A stretch of DNA of 64,000 nucleotides from Pantoea sp050157905 (GTDB lineage Bacteria; Pseudomonadota; Gammaproteobacteria; Enterobacterales; Enterobacteriaceae): contig NZ_JBKIWZ010000003.1 in the NCBI RefSeq assembly GCF_050157905.1, positions 354,553 through 418,552 of the forward strand, written 5' to 3'. The position numbers and the translations under genes were made by a program. Positions 1 through 8,118 of this stretch are shown piece by piece (position 1 is the stretch's first letter; every line of letters begins with the position of its first letter). The notes beneath the pieces were generated by a model. That model saw only the letters and a list, made by a program, of their open reading frames with translations. It was not told where the DNA came from and did not search any database.

Positions 1-1007
1 TTCCGGTAAAGTTCTTTGGTGGTATGGGCACACTGGGTGCCGGTATGGTGCTGGGACGGGAGGGGCCCACGGTACAACTGGGCGGTAACATTGGCCGTAT
101 GGTGATCGATCTCATCGGGATGCGCAATAATGAAGCGCGGCATACCTTGCTGGCGACCGGCGCGGCGGCGGGGCTGGCAGCGGCTTTTAATGCGCCCCTG
201 GCAGGTATCCTCTTTATTATCGAAGAGATGCGGCCACAGTTTCGCTATAACCTGATTTCGATTAAAGCGGTTTTCACCGGCGTGATTATGGCCAGCATCG
301 TCTATCGCTATTTCAACGGCGAACTGGCGGTGATCTCTGTAGGTAAACTGGCAGATGCGCCGGTACAGACGCTCTGGCTTTACCTGATACTGGGAATGAT
401 CATTGGCATGGTCGGCGTGCTGTTTAATCGGCTGATCTTTCTGACACAGGATCTCTTCGCCCGTTTTTATGCCGGAAAAACGGCACGCGTGGTGCTGGCG
501 GGCGCCCTGCTGGGCGGTGGCTGTGGCATTCTCGCACTGCTGTTTGCGCCAGGTGCAGGCGGAGGGTCAGAACTGATCCCTCAGGCGGTTCATGGCATTT
601 TTCCGCTCACACTGCTGCTGCTGATTTTTGTTGTCAGGCTGGTCACCACCCTGCTCTGTTTCGGCTCAGGTGCGCCAGGCGGCATTTTTGCGCCGATGCT
701 GGCGCTGGGCACGCTGCTGGGCACCGCCTTTGGTGTGGTGATGACAGATCTGTTCCCGCTTTACCATCTTGAAGCAGGAACCTTTGCGATAGCGGGCATG
801 GGCGCCCTGTTTGCGGCGTCGGTTCGCGCACCGCTGACCGGCATTGTTCTGGTGCTGGAGATGACCGATAACTATCAGCTTATCCTGCCGATGATCATCA
901 CCTGCCTGGGTGCCACGCTGCTGGCACAGTTTATGGGCGGAAAGCCGCTTTATTCTTCTATCCTGGCCCGTACGCTGGCCCGCCAGACCGAAACACCCCG
1001 CCCTTGA
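1..1007 (+). CDS. clcA: H+/Cl- exchange transporter ClcA, 3' part (5' end outside window)
   Basis: Inner-membrane CLC-family antiporter exchanging chloride for protons, known in E. coli to aid extreme acid resistance. The frame is open from base 3, so the gene starts upstream of the window; about 334 C-terminal residues are present. Visible signatures are GREGP, carrying the gating glutamate (E148 in E. coli ClcA), IIEEMRPQF with the proton-side glutamate (E203), the GSGAPGGIFAPMLALG selectivity block and a C-terminal KPLY tyrosine (Y445 equivalent). These are the features of chloride-type CLCs; the fluoride-specific CLC-F clade differs in its selectivity motifs, so this is not read as part of the nearby fluoride system. 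A GC-rich hairpin overlaps the stop codon. Confidence 0.93.
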   Translation, partial: PVKFFGGMGTLGAGMVLGREGPTVQLGGNIGRMVIDLIGMRNNEARHTLLATGAAAGLAAAFNAPLAGILFIIEEMRPQFRYNLISIKAVFTGVIMASIVYRYFNGELAVISVGKLADAPVQTLWLYLILGMIIGMVGVLFNRLIFLTQDLFARFYAGKTARVVLAGALLGGGCGILALLFAPGAGGGSELIPQAVHGIFPLTLLLLIFVVRLVTTLLCFGSGAPGGIFAPMLALGTLLGTAFGVVMTDLFPLYHLEAGTFAIAGMGALFAASVRAPLTGIVLVLEMTDNYQLILPMIITCLGATLLAQFMGGKPLYSSILARTLARQTETPRP

Positions 1008-1179
1008 GGGCGGGTGAACCACGCAGCTATTCATCATCGAAATAGTCAGCAGGCATCTGTCACGGTGCCTGATTGATAACCCGATTAGTTTCCGGCCTTT
1101 CATTCTCCACGTCTGTCACTATCCCAAACGCAGGATTTATCAGGGTTGCCTGATCACAGAAGCTGGACGTCAGAAAGAT

Positions 1180-1210
1180 AAAAGCCCTGACTGAAACAGC
1201 CAGGGCTTTT
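1180..1210 (+). terminator. Rho-independent terminator downstream of clcA
   Basis: A 10-bp perfect stem (AAAAGCCCTG paired with CAGGGCTTTT) with an 11-nt loop, ending in a T run on the plus strand. It lies 170 bases past the clcA stop and could act in both directions. Confidence 0.75.
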
Positions 1211-1329
1211 AGGTTACTACTGATTGAACATTTACCATTAACTGACTTAATTAAAAGATATAACTCAGGTACTGCTATTAATGAACAGATTCTGCGGATA
1301 ACAGCGAACAGGATAAGGTGTCGCTGTTA

Positions 1330-1620
1330 TTAACGGTTTAAACCACCTGAGAGTCTTTTATGAAACGAAGACAGGTCAGGCCCGTATAAATCTGCACACC
1401 CCCATCGCGATATATACTCTTTGATGCGTTGCCTTACTTTCATTACGACATTTAAACCACAGTCGTATCCTGTCGTAAAGTCACGTTCAGAACTACGAGG
1501 CCTTACATCATCGCGACGCGATACTGCTTGATTCAGACTCAATTTAACAGGGTTATCAGTTATTAACGAACAGTGTCTGATAGGGTTGTTAACAGAATCA
1601 CCGACAATGCAGTCAGGCAT
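1330..1620 (-). CDS. Doubtful small hypothetical protein
   Basis: A 96-residue open frame in an otherwise gene-free, AT-rich stretch (about 1211-1925). It is basic, with no signal peptide, membrane segment or family motif that I recognise, and I see no convincing ribosome-binding site. The C-terminal third (MKVRQRIKEYISRW and onward) looks more protein-like than the rest, so it may be a fragment of a lost gene. It could equally be a chance frame. Confidence 0.2.
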   Translation of the reverse strand: MPDCIVGDSVNNPIRHCSLITDNPVKLSLNQAVSRRDDVRPRSSERDFTTGYDCGLNVVMKVRQRIKEYISRWGCADLYGPDLSSFHKRLSGGLNR

Positions 1621-1885
1621 TTAGTCGGCACCGTTTACTCAGAACAGATGGCGTTCTGATATATCATGACAGCTATACGCCGCTGACAACTCTTAATCTA
1701 CGCAGATAAAAAAGGTTGTCAACACTGATTTTAAAACCATGTTTAAATATTCAGTTATTTGCGCTTAATAGTGTTTTAAAGGCCAGTCCCTCTCTTTTTT
1801 ATAACGAAACGAATTAAAAAAATTATTTCCTTTCGTTCCGGATAATTCAGCGGGTTACGATTTATTCAGCAACCTGATGAAATAA

Positions 1886-1906
1886 AAAAGGCGCCCGCAG
1901 GCGCCC
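1886..1906 (-). terminator. Terminator of the DJ-1/PfpI-like gene
   Basis: The GC-rich hairpin GGCGCC-CGCA-GGCGCC lies just after the stop of the leftward gene and is followed, on the minus strand, by a T run (AAAAAAGG on the plus strand). Confidence 0.7.
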
Positions 1907-1925
1907 TCTCAGAACGGATATCTGT

Positions 1926-2606
1926 TTATTTCGCCAGCGTCGACAGCAACACCTTCGCCGTTTCCGCCGAGGAGCCGGGATTCTGTCCGGTAATCAACAG
2001 ACCATCCTGCACGGTATAGGATTGCCAGTCATCTCCGCGTGAATAGAGGCCACCGTTTTCTTTCAGGGCATCTTCCACCAGGAACGGCACCACATCGGTC
2101 AGTCCAACGCCCTCTTCTTCACTGTTGGTGAATCCGGTGACCTTTTTGCCCTTAACCAGCGGTGTGCCATCCGCATTTTTAACGTGACGCAGTACGCCAG
2201 GCGCATGACAGACCAGCGCAACGGGTTTGCCCGCCTGCAGGGTCTGCTCAATCAGCGAAATGGAGTGCTCGTCGTTCGCCAGATCCCACAGTGGACCATG
2301 ACCGCCCGGATAGAAAACGGCATCGAAAGCGGCCTGGTCGACACTATTCAGCGGTACGGTTGAGGCCAGTGCGGCCTGCGCCTTGCTGTCAGCATGGAAG
2401 CGGCGAGTCTCATCCGTCTGAGAATCCGGTTCATCACTTTTCGGATCCAGCGGAGGCTGACCCCCTTTCGGGGATGCCAGCGTAATCTCTGCTCCCGCAT
2501 CCAGAAACGCATAGTAAGGCGCGGCAAGCTCTTCCAGCCAGAAACCGGTTTTCTTACCGGTGTTACCCAACTCGTCATGCGAGGTCAACACCATCAAAAT
2601 TTTCAT
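1926..2606 (-). CDS. DJ-1/PfpI superfamily protein (Hsp31-like type 1 glutamine amidotransferase domain)
   Basis: A 226-residue cytosolic protein of the DJ-1/PfpI superfamily, whose members act as glyoxalase III/deglycase-like stress enzymes or chaperones. The nucleophile elbow ALVCHAPG puts the cysteine at residue 133 followed by His134, and Glu25/26 (WLEEL) sits where the acidic partner is expected. The PGGHGPLWDL motif near residue 100 is typical of the Hsp31-like branch. It is monocistronic, with a terminator right after the stop and an AT-rich upstream region. Substrate is unknown; annotation as a protease would be unsafe because most relatives are not proteases. Confidence 0.85.
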   Translation of the reverse strand: MKILMVLTSHDELGNTGKKTGFWLEELAAPYYAFLDAGAEITLASPKGGQPPLDPKSDEPDSQTDETRRFHADSKAQAALASTVPLNSVDQAAFDAVFYPGGHGPLWDLANDEHSISLIEQTLQAGKPVALVCHAPGVLRHVKNADGTPLVKGKKVTGFTNSEEEGVGLTDVVPFLVEDALKENGGLYSRGDDWQSYTVQDGLLITGQNPGSSAETAKVLLSTLAK

Positions 2607-3011
2607 TTCCGCTCCATTTCACAGTCTGTGGTTGAGGTTCCGGGATAGTCAGAATCGGCGTGCGCCTCGCCCCTGGCTGCGTGACACCTGGCTGGGACGG
2701 GATCCTGACTATTCAGGTCATTTATTTCTTAAATTTCAGTCATTCACATAACATTATAGCTTAACCCGTGTGACCTGATTTCTCAGACCCCTCTGCTAAT
2801 GATAAGAGAAGCGCGCCGCGTCACGCGCGCTGTTGAGCACCGGTTATTGCGCAGCCCATACGCTCAAAGGCGCTTAACCGGGCAGGTAAACCTCAACGCC
2901 ACGCAATTCATTCCTGTTCGTTTCCGGATGCGGGCGACGCCGAAAGCAGAACAGCTGGCGGACAGATGAACAACGTATGGGATCGCTGAAGAGCTACTCC
3001 GGATTCAGGCC
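2607..3011. other. Intergenic region, no gene seen
   Basis: About 400 bases between the DJ-1 gene start and the MFS terminator. It contains an AT-rich part (2720-2765) that probably holds the promoter of the leftward DJ-1 gene, then mixed sequence without a credible ORF. Confidence 0.5.
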
Positions 3012-3049
3012 AGTAAAAAAGGCTGCCCTGAAGGCAGCCTTTTTTACTG
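3012..3049 (-). terminator. Terminator of the MFS transporter gene
   Basis: A strong hairpin (AAGGCTGCC / GGCAGCCTT, 4-nt loop) flanked by A and T runs, immediately downstream of the leftward MFS stop codon. Confidence 0.8.
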
Positions 3050-3051
3050 GC

Positions 3052-4254
3052 TCAGGCGAGCCGGGCAGCCGGTGAGTGGCCGGTGCGCCACCACAGAATC
3101 AGCGCAGCCAGGGCAATAACGCCGAGAACCGCAAAGGCGGTGCTGTAAGAGTAACGCGCGGCGATCATCCCGGTCATGGCGGGGCTCAGCGCCGCGCCTG
3201 CGCCCTGCATCAGCATAATGACGCTCTGTCCGGCGTTGACATGCCCTGTTCCGCGCAGCAAAGAAACGATATAACCCGGCACCGCCACCCCAAGGATTCC
3301 GGCTGCAACGCCATCCAGTACCTGAACGGGAATGACAAAGATGGGCCCGGCAAAACTCGCCGCGATAACAGCACGCAGCGGCAAAATCATCAGGGCAATC
3401 AGGATAAAGAGACGAAAACCGTGCGTCTCGACACGCTTAGAAACCCACAGCGCAACCGGGATCATGACCAGCTGAGAGATCACGACCGTGGCAGCCGCGT
3501 AAAGACCCGGGCTTACCGCTGACTGTCCTCCCTCAGAAGCGACACGCATGCTCAGCATTGGCAGTAACGCGGCATTGGCGAGATGAAACAGCAGCAGCGT
3601 GACACCGGCGATCATCAGCGCCGGTTTGCGCATCAGCACCGCCAGGCCCAGCGCAGGCTGGCGTTCCTCATGCTGCTCATAGCCACGCGCCACCTCGTTA
3701 TCGATCTCATCACCACGTATTGCCAGCGTGGCGAAAGCGGCGAAAATCGCCATTACCGTCATCAGAATAAAAACACCGCCCATTCCCCAGTACCAGGCGG
3801 AGAACCCGGCCAGTAAGGCCGCTATGGTGTTACCGCCATGATTAAAGGCTTCGTTGCGGCCCATCTGCTGGTTAAAGCCTCGCTGGCCGGTTAGCCCCAG
3901 TGTAATCCCCGCGACGGTCGGACCGATAAACGCCGCCGCAATGCCCGCCACAATCTGAGACACCATTGCTGTCCAGGTCTGATTGCTGTACCACAGCAGT
4001 AGCGTGGCGACGGTGATGACCAGACAGCCCACCAGCACGATCATCTTTTTATAACGGGTGGCGTCAACGGCGATCCCGGCCGGCAGCGTAGCAAGAAGGC
4101 CAGCGATGCCGCCGCAGGTCATCACCAGACCGATTTCGTCAGGACGCCAGTGTCGTTCCGTCAGAAAGATGCCCAGAAACGGCCCCAGGCCGTCGCGGAC
4201 ATCAGCCAGAAAAAAACTCATCAGGCAGAGCGCGTAGAGTGAACGCTTAGACAT
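3052..4254 (-). CDS. MFS transporter
   Basis: A 400-residue inner-membrane major facilitator superfamily permease with about twelve hydrophobic segments and a hydrophilic central loop near residues 190-205. The start is set at 4254 (MSKRSLYALC) because AAGGGA lies eight bases upstream; a longer frame exists to 4332 but its first 26 residues are not membrane-protein-like. The DVRDGLGPFLGIFL segment in TM1 and the GIAVDATRYKK loop between TM2 and TM3 fit drug- or metabolite-efflux MFS proteins of proteobacteria. It is monocistronic, with its own terminator. The substrate cannot be predicted from the sequence. Confidence 0.85.
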   Translation of the reverse strand: MSKRSLYALCLMSFFLADVRDGLGPFLGIFLTERHWRPDEIGLVMTCGGIAGLLATLPAGIAVDATRYKKMIVLVGCLVITVATLLLWYSNQTWTAMVSQIVAGIAAAFIGPTVAGITLGLTGQRGFNQQMGRNEAFNHGGNTIAALLAGFSAWYWGMGGVFILMTVMAIFAAFATLAIRGDEIDNEVARGYEQHEERQPALGLAVLMRKPALMIAGVTLLLFHLANAALLPMLSMRVASEGGQSAVSPGLYAAATVVISQLVMIPVALWVSKRVETHGFRLFILIALMILPLRAVIAASFAGPIFVIPVQVLDGVAAGILGVAVPGYIVSLLRGTGHVNAGQSVIMLMQGAGAALSPAMTGMIAARYSYSTAFAVLGVIALAALILWWRTGHSPAARLA

Positions 4255-4349
4255 ATCATATCCCTTGAAGGTAAGTGTTAAAGAGAGTGGCGCTTCGGTT
4301 AAAAAATTATGTGCTACAACCCGGAAAGTCACACTCTGTTATAGTAACA

Positions 4350-4392
4350 AAATGAAAAAGCCACCCGTAATACTATACGAGTGGCTTTTTGC
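4350..4392. terminator. Bidirectional-type terminator between MFS and nitroreductase regions
   Basis: AAAAAGCCAC pairs with GTGGCTTTTT around a short AT-rich loop. It sits downstream of the leftward nitroreductase gene and upstream of the MFS start, so its main role is probably to stop nitroreductase transcription. Confidence 0.75.
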
Positions 4393-4418
4393 TTTTCAGA
4401 CCTCAGAAAAAGAGCGGA

Positions 4419-5159
4419 CTATTTATCTGTTCCGAAACCCTGTTTCAGTAGTGCAGGCAGGACGTCCGGGAAGTAGATGTGTCTGTAGTAACCACTGACG
4501 CTGTCACTCCAGCTTTCGCCGTCGCTGCGACCAATGTTTTTCCAGTGCTGAACCATTTCATCGTTATAAGCCGCAATCTGCTGTGCCAGGCCCTGCGTCT
4601 GGTAAGTTTCATCATGGCGGAACGTCGCCAGCGGTAAACGCGGTTTCTGATGCGCAGGCTCATCAACATGACCGATGACCACGCCCGCTACCGGGAAAGT
4701 CAGGGGCGGCAGCTCAAGTAGTGAAATCATCGCCTGTGGATCGCGACGAATTCCGCCAATCGGCACGATGCCCAGCCCTTCTGCCCGCGCAGCGGCCATG
4801 ACCGACCCCAACGCAATACCGATATCGGTTGCACCCGACACGATACTTTCAATGCTTTCATGCGCAATCTGCTGCTGACCGACCGCGTCGATCGCCACTG
4901 CTGATTTATGCATATCCAGTACGAAAGTGATAAAGATGGGGGCTTTCGCGATCCACGGCTGGCCACCTGCAATAGCGGCGATCTCAGCGCGGCGTCCGGC
5001 ATCACGGGTAATGACAACTGAAACCTGCTGTGAGTTGACGGAGGTGGGTGCGCGATAAGCGGTGCTGATAATACGATCCAGCACAGCCTCGTCGACGGGC
5101 CGCTCGGTAAAACTGCGTTCACTTTTATGGCTGGTGAAAATATCAATCAAATCGCTCAT
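4419..5159 (-). CDS. NfsA-like nitroreductase / NADPH-dependent flavin oxidoreductase
   Basis: A 246-residue FMN-dependent oxidoreductase of the NfsA/FRase I group, soluble and cytosolic; family members reduce nitro-aromatics, quinones or flavins with NADPH. Family features include SERSFTERPV near the N-terminus (phosphate-binding arginine), APTSVNSQQVS, the central GIALGSVMAAARAEGLGIVPIGGIRRDP block and the VAGVVIGHVD motif. The start at 5159 is chosen over a much longer frame because GGGAGG lies five bases upstream and the product then begins like its relatives. Length agrees with NfsA (240 aa). The gene appears monocistronic. Confidence 0.88.
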   Translation of the reverse strand: MSDLIDIFTSHKSERSFTERPVDEAVLDRIISTAYRAPTSVNSQQVSVVITRDAGRRAEIAAIAGGQPWIAKAPIFITFVLDMHKSAVAIDAVGQQQIAHESIESIVSGATDIGIALGSVMAAARAEGLGIVPIGGIRRDPQAMISLLELPPLTFPVAGVVIGHVDEPAHQKPRLPLATFRHDETYQTQGLAQQIAAYNDEMVQHWKNIGRSDGESWSDSVSGYYRHIYFPDVLPALLKQGFGTDK

Positions 5160-5352
5160 GGTTCCTCCCATAGAAAGCGCAACTATAACAGTACAGTGCA
5201 TACATGCTTGGTAATTCGAGGGTTTTTGGGCGGGCTTTTGTAACTGTTTTTTAGTATTTACACGTATATGTACGCTTCTGAAAACCAGGGTGAAAGTCAC
5301 TGGATTTATATTACCGGCCTGAACGGATCTTATACCGTTACAATCGTTATGG

Positions 5353-5547
5353 TCACTTTTCCCGGCACGATGATTCCCTCCAGTCCATCCCCTCGATAGT
5401 CTCGCCATCCTGGGTGCTAATCCCCGTATTGAACAGTTTCTGCCGCTGAGTGTAATCGCCGAGCTGGAATGCCACTTTGTCGCCCGGCTTGCCTTACACC
5501 GTTCTGTCCACCATTGCCAATCCAGACGGCGTCTCAATCATCAACAT
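5353..5547 (-). pseudogene. Stop-interrupted fragment of an unrecognised small protein
   Basis: A 65-codon minus-strand frame beginning ATG at 5547, with an in-frame TAA after 17 codons (5494-5496), continues as protein-like sequence (GKPGDKVAFQLGDYTQRQ and onward) to a TGA at 5353. The two parts read as one small domain, so I treat it as a decayed gene beside the broken umuC. I do not recognise the family. The remaining bases from 5160 to 5688 carry no other gene. Confidence 0.35.
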
Positions 5548-5617
5548 GTGAGACGGGTGAGGCATTAAATTCTGTTGAGAGTCTTGATCGCAATATATGT
5601 AATATAAGTCAGACCTG

Positions 5618-5642
5618 ACGTCCGCTTGTGGCACATAGCCCC
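5618..5642 (+). repeat. Partial copy of dispersed GTCCGCTT-TGGCACA repeat
   Basis: The sequence ACGTCCGCTTGTGGCACATA matches the first arm of a repeat found at 18424, 20701 and 24089. Only the first arm is present here. Confidence 0.5.
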
Positions 5643-5688
5643 TTTACACTAAATAATGCCCTGTCCATTTTCGCTTTATCAGTAATGG

Positions 5689-6720
5689 CTATTTTATTCC
5701 CGGAATATCTTTCAGCCTTGTTGTATAGCGTGGCGACAACCTTTCGCGCTTCATCTGCCATGAGCTGTCGCGCTCTCCCTGCCCTGCAAACCAGACTTTT
5801 CCTTTTCCTGAGCGATTAATGCCGTCCAGTGCCGCCATCAAGGCGTCTGCATTCGCACGCGGCTGCTGCTCACTGAACATGTCAAACTGCGCCACGCCTG
5901 ACTGGTAAAAATCACCCAGCATGACACCGGCTTTGGCATACCGGTAGCCATCCCGCCAGATAGCTGAAAGCCCCCGAAGCGCCAGGTCAATAATGTCGCG
6001 CGTATCGTTCGTCGGATAATCGCTGATACGTGAGGCGGTATTTGAATATTGTGGTTCATTACCATGACGGGCAGTAGCGATGGAGACACTGATTAGCCTG
6101 CAGCGCGAGTTCTGCTCCCTGAGCTTTTCTGCCGCGCGTGTGGCATACAGCACGACTGCCTGCTGCATGTCTTCAGGTTTTTCGACTCTTTCACCAAAAG
6201 ATCGCGAGTTCAGTATGTGCTGTTTCGGCTGCGGTGCATCCTCAAGCGCGATGCAGCACTCGCCATTCAGCTCACGGGTAATACGCTCGACGATGACGTC
6301 AAAATTTTTCCGTATCATACTGATGTTACTCTCAGCCAGTTGCAGAGCCGTCGTTATTCCCAGCTGATTCATGCGCCTGCTGATGCGCAGACCAATTCCC
6401 CAGATATCACTGACGTCAGTCAGGTGCAGGAGTTTCCGCTGACGGATTCTGTCGGACAGGTCCACGACGCCGTTCGTCTGTGTCCACTTCTTTGCCGCAT
6501 GGTTGGCCAGTTTTGCCAGCGTTTTTGTCGGCGCAAGCCCCACGCCGATGATGAGTCCAGTTTCCCTGCGGATACGCTCGCGCATCTGCTGACCGTATAT
6601 TTCAGGTGGTGTAAGGCTGCTGATTCCGGTGACATCCAGAAAACACTCGTCTATAGAGTAAACCTCCTGTCCCGCAGCCATTTCTCCCAGTATCGCCATC
6701 ATACGTGCCGACATGTCGCC
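5689..6720 (-). pseudogene. umuC: umuC 3' fragment (DNA polymerase V catalytic subunit), separated from its 5' end by an 11-kb insertion
   Basis: Codes for the C-terminal ~340 residues of a Y-family polymerase (UmuC/MucB/ImpB group): EVYSIDECFLD (catalytic Asp-Glu), VGVGLAPTKTLAKLANHAAKK, WGIGLRISRR (helix-hairpin-helix) and the C-terminal AGVMLGDF and LSPRYTT motifs. Homology starts abruptly at GDMSARMM, directly beside the end of the inserted element. The missing first 76 residues are encoded at 17705-17935 on the same strand, ending SSNYEL. Joined, the two give about 420 residues, the normal UmuC length, with a single tyrosine codon at the junction. As it stands no functional polymerase can be made. 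The fragment itself has no internal stop, suggesting recent disruption. Confidence 0.93.
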
Positions 6721-6726
6721 ATTTAT

Positions 6727-6737
6727 GTGGAATGCAA
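6727..6737 (+). repeat. Left terminal inverted repeat of the fluoride element
   Basis: GTGGAATGCAA lies five to six bases inside the umuC junction. The inverse copy is near the right end (17686-17696). The flanking TTA is also shared, giving 14 of 15 matching positions. Confidence 0.7.
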
Positions 6738-6837
6738 TTTAAACAAAAAAAATGAGCAACTATTCCTCATGGACTGAAATCCAGAGCCCCACTTATTCAG
6801 CCTTAAATTGCTGCAGTTTACCTCCGCTCAGAGCATA

Positions 6838-6964
6838 AAGAAGTGAACTGGTAAGACATAGCCGGAAAATCGATTTCCCTGAGAGGGGGTTATCTGCCAT
6901 GCTTCTTCTGAAGCCCTTAAGCGGGCAATGAGTCTTATCCCTTACCACCCCCTATGCAGGAAAA
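6838..6964 (+). promoter_or_regulatory. Structured leader upstream of the beta-propeller gene, class unknown
   Basis: Within 130 bases there are several pairable segments: GGTAAGAC (6850) with GTCTTATC (about 6933) and, alternatively, with CTTACC further on; AAATCGATTT; CTTC-TTCT-GAAG; and GCCC-TTAA-GCGGGC. Two alternative outer stems followed by a gene start resemble a switchable leader. It does not match the fluoride, yybP-ykoY, guanidine or SAM consensus that I know. The 6740-6838 stretch before it shows no gene. Confidence 0.35.
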
Positions 6965-7966
6965 ATGATGATAAAAAAATACAGGATCCCGGGACTGACC
7001 GCGGTGGCGCTTCTTCTCATCAGCACCCTCGCCGGTGCCGCAGAGGCGCGCTGGACGTTTGACGGCGATATCCACAACAATTCTCTTGCTGTCAGTCCCG
7101 ATGAAAAAACGGCGGTGGCCTCCTACAGTGAGCGCCCTGACGTGGTGGTTTACGACCTGGTTAACGGCAAAGTCAGAAAGGTGCTGAAGGGATACGTCAC
7201 GCCCCGCAATGCGCTTTTCTCCCCCGACGGGAAGGCTGTATATCTTTCAGACAGCAGCCTCGGCGTGGTCAGAAAAATCAGCACCGGGACGCTTGACGTG
7301 GAGACCACGCTGCCGCTGGGGGCCGGGGCATTCGGTACAGCCATCAGCCGTGACGGTCAGCGTCTGTATGTGAATAACGAAGCCGCCAGCACACTCTCGG
7401 TGTATGACCTGACCCACAACCGGCCCGTTTCGGTTGTGACGGGTTTTGCTCAGCCCCGTCAGGGCATCAAAATCAGCCCGGACGGCAAAACCGTCTACGT
7501 CACCAACTTTAAGGGCGATAAAATCACCCTCGTTGACGCCGTAACGGGTGAGATTCGCGGCGAGATAACCGGCTTCAGCAAGCTGCGCGCCATTTCTGTC
7601 AGCGCCGACGGCCGCACGCTTTACGCGGCTAACAGCGGGAGCAACACCATCGCAGTGGTTGACACGCAGAAGCGCGCCATTACGGCAACCATTCCCGTGG
7701 GGCAGGACCCTTACGGTGCCGCCCTGACACCGGATAACCGCTATGTTTACAGCGGCAACCTGGGTGACAACAGCCTCTCCGTTATTGATACCGCCGCCGG
7801 TAAGGTGGTCGCCACTGTTACCGGACTGGATGCGCCCCGTCAGGCCATCGTTTTCAGTAAAGACAGTGCCCGCGCGTGGGTGCTGAATAAAGACCTCAGT
7901 ATTTCGGTGGTTGACCTGAAACAGAACCGCGTCACGGCCACGATTAAAAGCCCGCCGAAGGCCTGA
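6965..7966 (+). CDS. Secreted YVTN-family beta-propeller protein
   Basis: A 333-residue protein with a signal peptide (KKY basic end, hydrophobic TAVALLLISTLAG, predicted cut after AAEA) and then about seven repeats of the YVTN/cytochrome cd1-like propeller. Each has a SPDGKTVYVTN-like strand and a VVD/VYD strand (for example near residues 170-180, 210-222 and 260-268). It is expected in the periplasm. No catalytic residues can be assigned; such propellers usually bind partners or small ligands. It is the first cargo gene of the fluoride element, with a structured leader in front and a terminator behind, so it may be its own transcript. AGGAA lies just upstream of a double ATG (6965/6968). 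Confidence 0.82.
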   Translation: MMIKKYRIPGLTAVALLLISTLAGAAEARWTFDGDIHNNSLAVSPDEKTAVASYSERPDVVVYDLVNGKVRKVLKGYVTPRNALFSPDGKAVYLSDSSLGVVRKISTGTLDVETTLPLGAGAFGTAISRDGQRLYVNNEAASTLSVYDLTHNRPVSVVTGFAQPRQGIKISPDGKTVYVTNFKGDKITLVDAVTGEIRGEITGFSKLRAISVSADGRTLYAANSGSNTIAVVDTQKRAITATIPVGQDPYGAALTPDNRYVYSGNLGDNSLSVIDTAAGKVVATVTGLDAPRQAIVFSKDSARAWVLNKDLSISVVDLKQNRVTATIKSPPKA

Positions 7967-7973
7967 TTCAGTC

Positions 7974-8020
7974 CCTCCCTCACTCCGGTGCAGTAACAGT
8001 CTTTCGCAGGGTGAGGGAGG
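7974..8020 (+). terminator. Hairpin after the beta-propeller gene
   Basis: TCCCTCCCTCAC pairs with GTGAGGGAGGA across a loop of about 25 bases, directly after the stop codon. No T run of note follows, so it may be a weak terminator or an mRNA-stabilising stem. Confidence 0.55.
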
Positions 8021-8118
8021 ATAAACCACTTTTACAGATTTATTTTAGCTGAATAACCTGTTTTAAAGATTTACGTCTGCATGCCTATACTGTTTCTGTT
8101 TACACAGGAGATCCCGGC

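Noticed and set aside
1..1007. clcA as a fluoride-specific CLC-F antiporter linked to the island
   Set aside because: The selectivity and gating motifs are those of chloride-type ClcA, and the gene is outside the element.
3076..3522. Plus-strand ORF of 148 aa opposite the MFS gene
   Set aside because: Antisense to a clear membrane transporter; highly charged product with no relatives known to me.
4265..4498. Plus-strand 77-aa ORF across the terminator region
   Set aside because: Runs through a strong terminator hairpin and into the antisense of the nitroreductase gene.
6838..6964. A second fluoride riboswitch
   Set aside because: The invariant GATGGCGTTCC core is absent.
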